A stretch of 61,478 bases of DNA from Hypericibacter sp963696655. GTDB taxonomy: Bacteria > Pseudomonadota > Alphaproteobacteria > Dongiales > Dongiaceae. The position numbers and the translations under genes are program-made. Below the pieces are notes generated by a model that saw nothing but the letters and a program-made list of their open reading frames with translations, made no database searches and was not told where the DNA came from. The stretch covers positions 1 through 61,478 of the forward strand of contig CAVOLB010000025.1 of NCBI GenBank assembly GCA_963696655.1, given 5' to 3'. Shown here in pieces: positions 8,836 through 16,526 of this stretch. The stretch's first letter is position 1; each line of letters opens with the position of its first letter.

Positions 8836-8854
8836 GGAAATATGTCAATATTCC
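8836..8854. promoter_or_regulatory. Candidate operator palindrome upstream of the MarR-type gene
   Basis: GGAAATATGTCAATATTCC is an AT-rich near-palindrome: AATAT and ATATT flank GTCA exactly, with GGA and TCC outside. It lies between the putative promoter and the start codon at 8882, where binding would block transcription. MarR proteins often bind 16-20 bp AT-rich palindromes in their own leader, so autoregulation is plausible but unproven. Confidence 0.4.
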
Positions 8855-8881
8855 TGACGTAAACCCTTTCCGCTGTGCGCC

Positions 8882-9376
8882 ATGGTTGACCCTCGCCCGC
8901 CTGCCAACCCTTTGTTTTTGCGCGAAGAGGATCTTCGGCAAGGCATGGAGCTGCTGTTCTACGCCTACCGCGATTTTACCTTCGTGGCCGATGCCATGCT
9001 GGAGGAGTTCGGCTTCGGCCGGGCCCATCACCGCGTCATCTATTTCGTCGGCCGCAAACCCAGCATGACCGTGTCGGAACTGCTGGCCATCCTCAAGATC
9101 ACCAAGCAGTCGCTGTCCCGCGTGCTGGGCGCCCTGGTGGAGCAGGGTTTCGTGAGTCAGCGCCCCGGCGAACGCGATCGCCGGCAACGCCTGCTGGAGT
9201 TGACCGAGAAGGGCGCCGAGCTGGAGCGCCGGTTGTCCGAGCGCCAGCGCTCGCTGATCGCCGCGGCCTATCGCAGCGCCGGCGCCGACGCCGTCGAAGG
9301 CTTCCGCAAGGTGCTGCTTGGCCTCATCAATGAAGAAGACCGCGCCGCCCTGGCGCTGCCGCGCCGGCAGCCCTGA
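8882..9376 (+). CDS. MarR-family transcriptional regulator (PetP-like)
   Basis: 164 residues. The winged helix is evident: KPSMTVSELLAILKITKQSLSRVLGALVEQGFVSQRPGERDRRQRLLELTEKGAEL, with SLSRVLGALVEQGFV as the recognition helix and the Arg-rich wing after it. The dimerisation helices (EDLRQGMELLFYAYRDF and the C-terminal helices) flank it. The order MarR, OmpR-type regulator, sensor kinase beside ilvE matches the petP-petR arrangement first described in Rhodobacter capsulatus, where the pair affects cytochrome bc1 expression. I give no symbol because PetP assignment rests on context. A palindrome and a TATAAT lie in its leader. Confidence 0.9.
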   Translation: MVDPRPPANPLFLREEDLRQGMELLFYAYRDFTFVADAMLEEFGFGRAHHRVIYFVGRKPSMTVSELLAILKITKQSLSRVLGALVEQGFVSQRPGERDRRQRLLELTEKGAELERRLSERQRSLIAAAYRSAGADAVEGFRKVLLGLINEEDRAALALPRRQP

Positions 9377-9453
9377 CCGGCGGATTGGCCCCTCCGGCGC
9401 AAGGTGCGCCCGGCTGGCCTGGGCCGGGAGCGCCGGCCTATAATCCCGATACG

Positions 9454-10146
9454 ATGACCGCCGAAGCGCCCCACATCCTCGTCGTGGACGACGACAACCG
9501 GCTGCGCGAGCTCCTCCGCAAATACCTCGCCGACAAGGGTTTTCGCGTGACCGCCGCGGGCGACGCCAAGCAGGCGCGCGAGCGCCTGGCCGGGCTCTCC
9601 TTCGACCTCATCGTCTGCGACATCATGATGCCGGGCGAGAGCGGGCTGGAGCTGACCCAATCCCTGCGTCAGGAGAGCAATGTGCCGATCCTGCTCCTGA
9701 CGGCGATGAGCGAGGCGCAGCATCGCATCGCCGGGCTCGAGCAGGGCGCCGACGATTATCTGGCGAAACCCTTCGAGCCGCGCGAGCTGGTGCTGCGCAT
9801 CCAGAATGTGTTGCGCCGCAGCCGCGACGCCCAGGCGCAGGCCGCCCCGCGCCGGCTGCTGCGCTTCGGCCCCCATGCCTTCGATCTCGACCGGCGCGAG
9901 TTGAAGCGCGGCCAGGAGGAGATCCGCCTGACCACGGCCGAGGCCGAGCTGCTGGCGGCCCTGGCGCAGCGCGCCGGCGAGGCCGTCAGCCGCGAGGAGC
10001 TGTCGCAGCAGCCCTCGGCCGAAGGCAGCGGACGCGCGGTCGATGTGCAGATCACGCGCCTGCGCCGCAAGATCGAGCCCGATCCGCGCTTTCCCCGCTA
10101 TCTCCATACGGTGCGGGGACGCGGCTACATGCTGCGGCTGGACTGA
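9454..10146 (+). CDS. OmpR-family response regulator (PetR-like)
   Basis: 230 residues from the ATG at 9454; an in-frame upstream ATG at 9385 would add a Pro/Gly-rich tail before the receiver domain and is less likely. The receiver has the acidic pair in VVDDDN, phospho-acceptor Asp56 in LIVCDIMMPG, Thr in LLLTAMSE and Lys in LAKPFEP. The C-terminal winged helix ends in the typical VDVQITRLRRKIEPDPRFPRYLHTVRGRGYML. It should be phosphorylated by the kinase encoded 3 bp downstream. A PetR or OmpR-like role is inferred from gene order. Confidence 0.92.
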   Translation: MTAEAPHILVVDDDNRLRELLRKYLADKGFRVTAAGDAKQARERLAGLSFDLIVCDIMMPGESGLELTQSLRQESNVPILLLTAMSEAQHRIAGLEQGADDYLAKPFEPRELVLRIQNVLRRSRDAQAQAAPRRLLRFGPHAFDLDRRELKRGQEEIRLTTAEAELLAALAQRAGEAVSREELSQQPSAEGSGRAVDVQITRLRRKIEPDPRFPRYLHTVRGRGYMLRLD

Positions 10147-10149
10147 GCC

Positions 10150-11517
10150 ATGGTGACCTCGACCTTCCCCGCCGAGAAATCCCGGAAGCCCGATCGCGAT
10201 TTCGCGCGGCTGTGGAACGCGGTGCTGCCGCGCTCGCTGTTCGGCCGCGCCGTCATGATCATCGTGACGCCGCTGATCCTGCTGCAGGTGATCGCCACCT
10301 GGGTCTTCTATGACGACCATTGGGACACGGTGACCCGCCAGCTCGCCTACGGCGTGGGCGGCGATATCGGCACCGTCATCGAGATGATGCAGATGGCCAA
10401 GGGACCGGAGGAGTATCCCCGCATCTTCCAGATCGCCCATGACAAGATGCTGATCGATGCCGAGCTGCTCCCCGGCGCCGTGCTGCCGAACGAGCCGATC
10501 CTGGTGCAGCAGATGTCGACGGACCAGAAGCTCGCCAACGCGCTGAACGCGCGGGTGCGCCGGCCCTTCCTGATCGACAGCCGCTCGCTCAAGAACCTGG
10601 TCGAGGTCTATGTGCAGCTGCCCGATGGCGTGCTGCGCGTGACCGCGCCGCGCAAGCGGCTGTTCAGCTCGACCACCTATGTCTTCATCCTGTGGATGGT
10701 CGGCACCTCGCTGGTGCTGTTCGGTGGCGCGACCTTCTTCATGCGCGCGCAGATGCATCCGATCCGGCGGCTGGCCCTGGCGGCCGACGCCTTCGGCAAG
10801 GGTCACGACGTGCCGGATTTCAAGCTCCGGGGCGCGGAAGAGGTGCGCCAGGCGGGGGCCGCCTTCAACCTGATGCGGGCCCGCATCCAGCGCCAGATCC
10901 AGCAGCGCACCGAGATGCTGGCCGGCGTCAGCCACGATCTGCGCACGCCCTTGACGCGGATGAAGCTCGAACTCGCCATGATGCCGGAGAGCGCGGAGGT
11001 CAACGAGCTGCGCGCCGACGTCGCCGAGATGGCGAAGATGGTCGAGGGCTATCTCGCCTTCGCGCGCGGCGACAGCACGGCCAAGCCCGAGCCGGTGGAT
11101 CTGGCGCAGCTGCTGCGCGAGGTCGCCAACGGGGCCGCGCGCGCCGGCCAGCCGGTCGAGCTCAAGGTCGAGGGCCCGATGCCGGTCTCGATCCGGCCCG
11201 ACGCGATCCGGCGCTGCCTCGACAATCTCATCGCCAATGCGCGCCGCCATGCGCGCCGCGTCACCATCACCGCCGATTATGTCGGTGCCGCCATCGAGAT
11301 CGCGGTCGACGACGACGGCCCCGGCATCCCGGAGGATATGCGCGAAGAGGTGTTCCGCCCCTTCTTCCGGCTCGAGAACTCGCGCAATCGGGAGACCGGC
11401 GGCGCCGGCCTCGGCCTCACCATTGCCCGCGACGTGATGCGCAGCCACGGCGGCGAGCTCACGCTCGACCGCTCGCCGATGGGCGGGCTGAGGGCCCTGC
11501 TGCGGTTGCCGGTGTAG
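10150..11517 (+). CDS. EnvZ-type sensor histidine kinase
   Basis: 455 residues. Membrane segments at about 33-55 and 175-198 bracket a 120-residue periplasmic sensor. A HAMP linker follows (PIRRLALAADAFGKG to AGAAFNLM). Phospho-acceptor His262 sits in AGVSHDLRTPLTRMKLE. The ATPase domain has the N box (LDNLIANARRHAR), G1 (VDDDGPGIP), F box (FRPFFRLENS) and G2 (GGAGLGLTIARDV). All catalytic residues are present. The start lies 3 bp after the response regulator stop, so the pair is co-translated, and this kinase is the expected partner of that regulator. Confidence 0.93.
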   Translation: MVTSTFPAEKSRKPDRDFARLWNAVLPRSLFGRAVMIIVTPLILLQVIATWVFYDDHWDTVTRQLAYGVGGDIGTVIEMMQMAKGPEEYPRIFQIAHDKMLIDAELLPGAVLPNEPILVQQMSTDQKLANALNARVRRPFLIDSRSLKNLVEVYVQLPDGVLRVTAPRKRLFSSTTYVFILWMVGTSLVLFGGATFFMRAQMHPIRRLALAADAFGKGHDVPDFKLRGAEEVRQAGAAFNLMRARIQRQIQQRTEMLAGVSHDLRTPLTRMKLELAMMPESAEVNELRADVAEMAKMVEGYLAFARGDSTAKPEPVDLAQLLREVANGAARAGQPVELKVEGPMPVSIRPDAIRRCLDNLIANARRHARRVTITADYVGAAIEIAVDDDGPGIPEDMREEVFRPFFRLENSRNRETGGAGLGLTIARDVMRSHGGELTLDRSPMGGLRALLRLPV

Positions 11518-11527
11518 CGGATTCTTA

Positions 11528-11632
11528 TCCCCTCCCCCTTAATGGGGGAGGGTCAGGGAGGGGGTGAAGCAGCAATCGCGCCCTTCGATCGCCCCCCTTC
11601 CTTACCTTCCCCCACAAGGGGGGAAGGGATGA
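11528..11632. repeat. Paired GC-rich palindromic intergenic element
   Basis: Two facing C/G-tract hairpins: CCCCTCCCCCTTAATGGGGG followed by GAGGGTCAGGGAGGGGG, then about 25 bp of spacer, then a C-tract and G-tract hairpin around ACAA. The same design recurs at 21.9, 24.8, 30.2, 53.3 and 59.7 kb, and as a single arm at 34.1 kb. It lies between the converging ends of the kinase gene and the CsaA-like gene. Confidence 0.75.
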
Positions 11633-11666
11633 TCTGCAGATCGTCTTTGCTTTTCAGACTCCCATC

Positions 11667-12038
11667 TCAATACAGCTTCCCCCCGTTTGGCACCGGGCGC
11701 TCCGGGCTGATCAGCACCACCTCGCCGTCGGGATCGGGGAAACCGAGCACCAGCACTTCGGACAGGAACTTGCCGATCTGCTTGGGCGGGAAATTCACCA
11801 CCGCGGCCACCTGCCGGCCAACGAGGGTGTGAGGGTGATAGTGCTTCGTGATCTGCGCGGATGTCTTCCGCGTGCCGATCTCGGGGCCGAAATCGACCTG
11901 CAGCTTGAAGGCGGGTCGCCGCGCCTCGGGATAGGGATCGACGGCGACGATGGTGCCGACCCGGATATCGACCCGGTCGAAATCGTCATAGGTGATACTG
12001 GCGCGCAGAGGCTGTGGCGGCTTCCTGGATTCGGTCAT
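11667..12038 (-). CDS. tRNA-binding domain protein, CsaA-like
   Basis: 123 residues from the ATG at 12038; an upstream open extension is Arg-rich repeat-derived sequence and not part of the family. The OB-fold tRNA-binding (EMAPII/Trbp111) domain fills the protein: DFDRVDIRVGTIVAVDPYPEA, FKLQVDFGPEIGTRKTSAQIT, and LVGRQVAAVVNFPPKQIGKFLSEVLVLGF. This matches CsaA, described as a secretion-related chaperone in Bacillus and a tRNA-binding dimer in structure. The KQIGKFLSEVLVLG segment is characteristic. It is preceded on its own strand by the duplicated terminator region. Confidence 0.88.
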   Translation of the reverse strand: MTESRKPPQPLRASITYDDFDRVDIRVGTIVAVDPYPEARRPAFKLQVDFGPEIGTRKTSAQITKHYHPHTLVGRQVAAVVNFPPKQIGKFLSEVLVLGFPDPDGEVVLISPERPVPNGGKLY

Positions 12039-12154
12039 CGCATCTGACCCCTTCGGTTCCTCTCGGGCTATCGGCCCGCAAGACCATAGGAAGAAATCGC
12101 CGGCTTGCCTATTCGGCGAAGCGGCGCATGCAAGGGGTCGTCCCGCCCTGCAAC

Positions 12155-12278
12155 GAAACGGGGGCCGGCTCCGCCAGCGATTCAAAAAGAAAGGCCGTTT
12201 CGCCTTGCGGCGAAACGGGGGCCGGCTCCGCCGGCGATCCAAAAAGAAAGGCCGTTTCGCCTTGCGGCGAAACGGCCT
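12155..12278. repeat. 57-bp tandem repeat carrying a terminator hairpin
   Basis: The unit beginning GAAACGGGGGCCGGCTCCGC recurs with a period of 57 bp: copies start at 12155 and 12212, and a truncated third begins at 12269. Copies differ by few bases (CCAGCGATT against CCGGCGATC). Each includes the AAAAAGAAAGGCCGTTTCGC segment, so the phasin terminator has been copied with it. Confidence 0.85.
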
Positions 12279-12279
12279 G
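12241..12279 (-). terminator. Intrinsic terminator of the phasin gene
   Basis: The stem AGGCCGTTTCGCC with GGCGAAACGGCCT is perfect over 13 bp around a TTGC loop. On the minus strand it runs into TTTCTTTTT, a strong T-tract. It lies about 28 bp past the phasin stop. A second, partly decayed copy sits in the adjoining 57-bp repeat. Confidence 0.88.
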
Positions 12280-12306
12280 GGGAGGAAACCGACTGTCTAA
12301 TCGGTG

Positions 12307-12816
12307 TTAGTTCTTCGCGGCGCCGTTCGAGACGGTCTTCGGCTGGAGGGCCGACTTGACCTCCTCGAGATTGTCGCTCACGCGCTTGCTGATCAGGGTC
12401 GCGACCTTGTCCTGCGACTTCTGCGCGATCTCGCGCAGCTCGTTCAGGTTGGTCACGGCCTGCTCGAAGATCTCCTTCGCGGCCTGGGCCTGCTTCGCAA
12501 AGCGGTCCTCGACGCTGACGGCGCCGATTTCCTTGGCGAACTTCGAATAGGTCTCGACCGCTTCGCGGGCGATCTCGGACTGGCGCTTTGCGAGCGACTG
12601 GACGCTCTCGAGGGCCGCCTGGTTGACCTGGGTCAGCGCTTCGATGTTCTTGCGCTGGAAGGTCATGGCCGCCTCGATGTCGAAGCCCGGGAACTTGCCG
12701 TTGGTGAACATCTTGCTGAAGTCACCGAAATAGCGGCTGTAATCCTGCTGGAGCTGCGTGAAATCGGGCAGCTTGGGGAACTCATAGTCGAACACAGTGC
12801 TTTGCGCCTTGGCCAT
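12307..12816 (-). CDS. Phasin family protein (polyhydroxyalkanoate granule)
   Basis: 169 residues from the ATG at 12816. The phasin_2 pattern is clear: MTFQRKNIEALTQVNQAALESVQSLAKRQSEIAREAV, then long amphipathic helices without Cys (TYSKFAKEIGAVSVEDRFAKQAQAAKEIFEQAVTNLNELREIAQKSQDKV). Phasins coat PHA granules in the cytoplasm and control their size. The promoter region holds two TTGCACTGCA-type motifs resembling operators of the PHA-responsive repressor PhaR. No PHA synthase or phaR gene is in the window. A TetR-type gene lies immediately upstream on the same strand. Confidence 0.9.
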   Translation of the reverse strand: MAKAQSTVFDYEFPKLPDFTQLQQDYSRYFGDFSKMFTNGKFPGFDIEAAMTFQRKNIEALTQVNQAALESVQSLAKRQSEIAREAVETYSKFAKEIGAVSVEDRFAKQAQAAKEIFEQAVTNLNELREIAQKSQDKVATLISKRVSDNLEEVKSALQPKTVSNGAAKN

Positions 12817-12873
12817 GGTTGCTCTCCGCGTATCTGGGGGGCGGTCCGGTTGAGGACCGGTACCGAAATCTCT

Positions 12874-12940
12874 TTGTTGCACTGCACAATATGGGTGTTG
12901 GCCGCGCTCCGTCAAGGGTTATTTTGCACTGCAACAAAAA
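12874..12940. promoter_or_regulatory. Two TGCA-rich motifs in the phasin promoter, PhaR-like
   Basis: TTGTTGCACTGCACAA (12874-12889) and TTTTGCACTGCAACAAAA (12923-12940) share TGCAnTGCA with flanking A/T and are each near-palindromic. PhaR repressors of PHA granule genes bind TGC/GCA-rich inverted motifs upstream of phasin genes in other alphaproteobacteria. Placement 58-124 bp upstream of the phasin start fits such control; identity of the binding protein is inferred. Confidence 0.5.
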
Positions 12941-12974
12941 TGCAATTTCATTTTATATTTCAATAACATGAATT

Positions 12975-13688
12975 TCATGTTTCCGATTTGATCCGGCCCC
13001 GGATCCAATTTATGACACTCTCGATGCGCTGCAACCTGCCATCGAGCGCCGCCATGGTCCGCGTGAGATCGTCGCTCTCGTCCCGCAGGAACACAGGCAG
13101 AACCGAGCCGTAAATCCCGGCCAGCCCCTTGACCCGGATCAGGCCCCGCAGCCCGTCCGCCGAGAGCCCCGCCAGCGCGAGGGTCGTGCTCATGGAATGC
13201 AACAGGCGGCCCCAGCCGCAAAGGACGCCGACCGGGTCCTGGGGCGCGGCGGCGGCGATCGAGGCCAGGGCCTTGCGATGGGGCTTCAGCGCCTCGAGCC
13301 GGCGCATCAGCAATTCGAACAGCCGGTCCCGTGCGCTGCCCTCCCCGACTTCGCCGGCCTGCAGCACGACCCGGTCGATTCCGCGCTGAAAGGCGGCCAG
13401 AATCGCGGTCTTCGACGGAAACAGCTGCATCAATTCGGCCAGCGAAACGCCCGCCTCCTCCGCGATGTCGCCCAGGGTGACCTGGGTCCAAGGCTGGCGC
13501 TCGGCCAAGGCCAGGGCGGCGGCCACGGCCGCTTCCTCGAGCGAATCGCCACTGGCGCGCCCCGAATCGCCAGATTTCGCGGCCTTGGGACGGGCCCCGC
13601 GGCCCGCCCTGGCGCGCGCTCCCGCCGTCCTGGATTCCGCCTTGCCGCCTCCGCGCCGCGCCTTTGCCCTGCGTGCCATGGTCCTCAT
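12975..13688 (-). CDS. TetR-family transcriptional regulator
   Basis: 237 residues. A basic, low-complexity N-terminal 45 residues (MARRAKARRGGGKAESR onwards) precedes the helix-turn-helix: QPWTQVTLGDIAEEAGVSLAELMQLFPSKTAILAAFQRGIDR. The C-terminal ligand-binding domain is helical and has no recognised effector motif. The gene is upstream of the phasin gene on the same strand, separated by 158 bp with the phasin promoter motifs, so it is probably a separate unit. ATGs at 13688 and 13679 are both possible starts. The long basic leader is unusual for TetR and may help non-specific DNA contact. Confidence 0.85.
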   Translation of the reverse strand: MRTMARRAKARRGGGKAESRTAGARARAGRGARPKAAKSGDSGRASGDSLEEAAVAAALALAERQPWTQVTLGDIAEEAGVSLAELMQLFPSKTAILAAFQRGIDRVVLQAGEVGEGSARDRLFELLMRRLEALKPHRKALASIAAAAPQDPVGVLCGWGRLLHSMSTTLALAGLSADGLRGLIRVKGLAGIYGSVLPVFLRDESDDLTRTMAALDGRLQRIESVINWIRGRIKSET

Positions 13689-13777
13689 GTCCCGTGCCGA
13701 AGCCGCTGTCTCTCAATGTAGGGCGCCGAAGCCGGCATCGAAAGGCGGTCCCCGAAAGACCATCCCTCCGGGCGGCT

Positions 13778-14270
13778 TCAGAGGACGGCGATGACCTCGC
13801 CCCCGGTCATCCGCACCAGTTCCTCGGGCGTCAGCTGGAAGACCGCGTGCGGCGTGCCGGCGGCGGCCCAGATCCCGGGATAGCCCAGGAGATCGCGGTC
13901 GATGAAGATTGAGAGGCGGGGTGGCATGGCCGATCGGCGCCACGCCGCCGATGGCAAAGCCCGTCTTGTCGCGCACGAAATCCGCATCGGCGCGGGCCAG
14001 CCCCTCGCCCAGGCCCTTGGCCACCAGTTGCTGCACCACGAGCTTCTCGTTCACGCGGTTGCGGCCGGACGCGATCACCAGTACCGGCCGGTCCGAGGGG
14101 CGGGCGCGGAAGATCAGGGATTTGGCGATCTGCGCCACGTCGCAGCCGATGGCCGCCGCCGCCTCGGCCGAGGTCCGCGTGGTTTCGGCGAACTCCACCA
14201 CCTCGCCGCTATGGCCGGCGGCCCGCAGCAGCGCCTGGACGCGTCGGGCGCTCGGATGCAATTCCGACAT
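13778..14270 (-). pseudogene. YbaK/ProX-type aminoacyl-tRNA deacylase, frameshifted
   Basis: The N-terminal two thirds reads as a YbaK-domain protein in one frame (VVEFAETTRTSAEAAAAIGC, AQIAKSLIFRA, and FAIGGVAPIGHATPP). The rest continues in another frame as SIFIDRDLLGYPGIWAAAG, then TPHAVFQLTPEELVRMTGG, ending at 13778. Restoring one G/C base in the run at 13918-13921 joins both into a normal ~160-residue enzyme of this family, which clears mischarged tRNA such as Cys-tRNA(Pro). The unshifted frame instead runs into non-family Arg-rich sequence to 13713. A homopolymer deletion could be a real mutation or a read error; both halves otherwise look selected. It lies 12 bp downstream of proC's stop on the opposite side of the same-strand order. 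Confidence 0.8.
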
Positions 14271-14282
14271 CCGGACCTCCGT

Positions 14283-15122
14283 TCAGCCGGCGAGTTCGCG
14301 CGACCGTCGCGTCGCCGCGGCGATCGCCTTGGTCAGAAGCGGCTTCAAGCCGTCATCCGCCATGAGCACCTTGAGCGCTTCCAGGGTCGTACCGGCGGGA
14401 CTGGTGACGTTCTGGCGAAGTTGCTCGACCGATTCGGAACTCTGCCGCGCCAGCTCGCCGGCGCCCGAGACCGTCACCCGCGCAAGCCGCCGGGCGAGCT
14501 CGAGCGGCAGCCCGGCGGCCGCCCCGGCATCGGCCAGATATTCCATCAGCAGGAAGACATAGGCGGGTCCCCCGCCGGAAAGCGCCGTGACCGGGTCGAT
14601 GAGGGATTCCTGGTCGACCCAGGCGACCTCGCCCACGGCCTTCAGCAGCAGGTCGGCCTGCTCCTTCTGATCCGCGGTGACATCCGGATTGGCGACCGCG
14701 ACCGAGATGCCGCGGGCAATGGCGGCCGGGGTGTTGGGCATGGCGCGCACCAGGGGCCCAGGGCCCAGCTCGCGCTCGAAATAGGCGATGGTCTTGCCGG
14801 CGGCGATCGACAGGAACAGCGTCGCAGGGCCGACGAAGCGCCGGCAGCCCGGCAAGGCCGAAGCCATCATCTGCGGCTTCACTGCCAGCACCACCACGCG
14901 GGGCGTCAGCACCGCCGGCAGGCTGGAGAAATCGACGTGATGGCGCACCTGGCCCGCGAAGTCGCCCAGCGCCGCCTTGTTGGGCTCGACGACATGGGCC
15001 TCGGCCGGATCCAGACCGCGGCCGAGCCAGCCCGCGAGCATGGCGCCGCCCATCTTGCCGCAGCCGACCAGCAGCAGCGGTCCCTCAAGATCGCGCATGG
15101 GAAACCCCTCCTTCAGATCCAC
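14283..15122 (-). CDS. proC: Pyrroline-5-carboxylate reductase
   Basis: 279 residues (271 if started at the internal ATG 15098, MRDLEGPLLLVGCGKMGG, which is the more usual N-terminus). The dinucleotide-binding loop is LLLVGCGKMGGAML. The family C-terminal signature is intact, including ALSGGGPAYVFLLMEYLADAG, followed by QNVTSPAGTTLEAL. It reduces 1-pyrroline-5-carboxylate to proline with NAD(P)H. It sits in a minus-strand run with the YbjN-domain gene 45 bp upstream, a pairing seen in many alphaproteobacteria. Confidence 0.95.
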   Translation of the reverse strand: MDLKEGFPMRDLEGPLLLVGCGKMGGAMLAGWLGRGLDPAEAHVVEPNKAALGDFAGQVRHHVDFSSLPAVLTPRVVVLAVKPQMMASALPGCRRFVGPATLFLSIAAGKTIAYFERELGPGPLVRAMPNTPAAIARGISVAVANPDVTADQKEQADLLLKAVGEVAWVDQESLIDPVTALSGGGPAYVFLLMEYLADAGAAAGLPLELARRLARVTVSGAGELARQSSESVEQLRQNVTSPAGTTLEALKVLMADDGLKPLLTKAIAAATRRSRELAG

Positions 15123-15167
15123 CGAGGTCCGGCCGGCGATCGGCCGAACCTCGGGGACGGCGGCTTA

Positions 15168-15671
15168 TCAGGCCTCGCCGACCGTGTCGAGCAGCGCCGC
15201 CTCGATCGCCTGATCGGGCTTGCGGCCACCCCACAGCAGGAACTGAAAGGCAGGATAGAAGCGCTCGCATTCGCTGATCGCGATATCGACCAGGTCTTCG
15301 AGCTGTTCCGGGCTTACGCCCCCGGCGCCACGGAGGAGGACCGTGTGGCGGAACATCGGCACCAGCTCGTCGGAGCAGACGTCGAAATGGCCGAGCCAGA
15401 GCTTTTCGTTGATGAGAGCGAGCAGTTCGGCAACGGCGCTGCGTTTATGCGCCGGAACCCGGAGATCGAATGTGCAGGAGAAGTAAACCGCTTCCAGATC
15501 TTCGTGCCAGACGAAGAACATACGGAAATCGCACCAGCGACCCGGCAACTCCACCACCATTTCCTCGTCGGCATTCCGGTCGAAACGCCATTCGTTGGCG
15601 CTGACCAGTTCTTCGAGGATATCGAGGGGGTTGTGCCGGGGCTCGGTCCGCTCAAACCTGGCTGTCGCCAT
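15168..15671 (-). CDS. YbjN domain-containing protein
   Basis: 167 residues from the ATG at 15671; the frame is open further upstream but that part is not family-like. The YbjN/DUF1790 fold, related to type III secretion chaperones, covers the whole chain: NPLDILEELVSANEWRFDR, FRMFFVWHEDLEAVYFSC, and LVPMFRHTVLLRGAGGVS. The family is conserved in alphaproteobacteria, with a role in motility or stress reported for E. coli YbjN, but the molecular function is unsettled. Upstream of and probably co-transcribed with proC. Confidence 0.88.
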   Translation of the reverse strand: MATARFERTEPRHNPLDILEELVSANEWRFDRNADEEMVVELPGRWCDFRMFFVWHEDLEAVYFSCTFDLRVPAHKRSAVAELLALINEKLWLGHFDVCSDELVPMFRHTVLLRGAGGVSPEQLEDLVDIAISECERFYPAFQFLLWGGRKPDQAIEAALLDTVGEA

Positions 15672-16038
15672 CAGGCGCCCTCCTTGCCAAGAGCCGGCCT
15701 CGGGGCACCGAGACGTAGGCGGTGACGGAATGGCCCTGGTCGGATCGAAATGCGCTGGGCGCGCAGTTTCCGGGCGACGGGACATCCGGGTAGGTCTTGT
15801 GGTGGCCCCGATATGTAGAATGACAGCTCAATCTACCCACCAGATTTAGCGTGCCAAATCAGGACTCCGGGCGCAACTGCTATCTGATGGGATAAAGGGG
15901 AAATTGCCGCGGGCCCCCCGCACCTCCTGTGGACAACTGCTCCAAAGGGCGTTCCGCGTCACATTTCCGCAACGGCGCAGGAGGGAGCCCGCTCCCTCGC
16001 AGCCGACCGGAGCGCACAGGGAAAGGAGGCGAGTCGCG
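15672..16038. other. Intergenic region, no gene recognised
   Basis: 367 bp between the YbjN-domain gene and the UbiK-like gene, both on the minus strand. It must hold the promoter for the YbjN-proC unit. The most A/T-rich stretch is around 15810-15850. I saw no long repeat, tRNA-like fold or T-tract terminator, and no frame with coding character. Confidence 0.4.
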
Positions 16039-16377
16039 TCAGGCCGGTGGGGTCGAAGCGGGGGTCGAGGGAGAAGCCGCCTTGGCGTCTTCGCGTGCCT
16101 TGGCGAGTTCGGCCTCGAGCTGGGCCAAGCGGCTGCGCAGCCGCTCCTGGTCCATCCGCGCCTCGGCCGCCATCGCTTTCACCGCATCGAATTCCTCGCG
16201 GTTCACGAGTTCCATGCCGGACAGCAGACGCGCGAACTGCTCGCGGATCCGCCCTTCGATCTCCTGGCGCATGGAACTCATGCCCCCCAGTGCACTCGCC
16301 GCCACTTTGGCGAGGTCATCGAGGAACCGATTTTGGGTTTGCACGCGAAGGCTCCTGCTGTCGGCGTTCTGGCTCAT
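16039..16377 (-). CDS. Ubiquinone biosynthesis accessory factor, UbiK/BMFP type
   Basis: 112 residues. It has the BMFP (YqiC) layout: an amphipathic helix RFLDDLAKVAASALGGMSSM, the basic membrane-fusogenic stretch RQEIEGRIREQFARLL, the conserved VNREEFDAVKAMAAEAR, and a heptad-rich coiled coil (ERLRSRLAQLEAELAKARED). The tail is low-complexity Ala/Ser/Pro. UbiK binds UbiJ and promotes ubiquinone synthesis under aerobic conditions in enterobacteria; here, no other ubi gene is adjacent. Upstream neighbours on the other strand are the lgt-pgeF set. Confidence 0.85.
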   Translation of the reverse strand: MSQNADSRSLRVQTQNRFLDDLAKVAASALGGMSSMRQEIEGRIREQFARLLSGMELVNREEFDAVKAMAAEARMDQERLRSRLAQLEAELAKAREDAKAASPSTPASTPPA

Positions 16378-16526
16378 GGCGGCGACGATGTTATACGGCT
16401 CGCGTTGCAGAACAAGTCCGTTTGGACCGGTGCCCAGGCATAAACCGCGCGAGTGGTTTCACCTTGCAGGCGAGGGATCGGCGGGATTCCGCCGGGAATC
16501 GGAGCTGGTTCGGCTCGCCCGCGTGG

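Noticed and set aside
9268..11448. A 726-codon open frame on the minus strand
   Set aside because: Antisense to the response regulator and kinase genes, whose motifs are complete; no coding signal of its own.
12105..12310. Overlapping small frames with repeated RKAVSPCGETGAGS-like peptides
   Set aside because: They are translations of the 57-bp tandem terminator repeat, not proteins.
13902..15725. A 607-codon open frame on the plus strand
   Set aside because: Antisense to proC, the YbjN gene and the deacylase; no recognisable domain.
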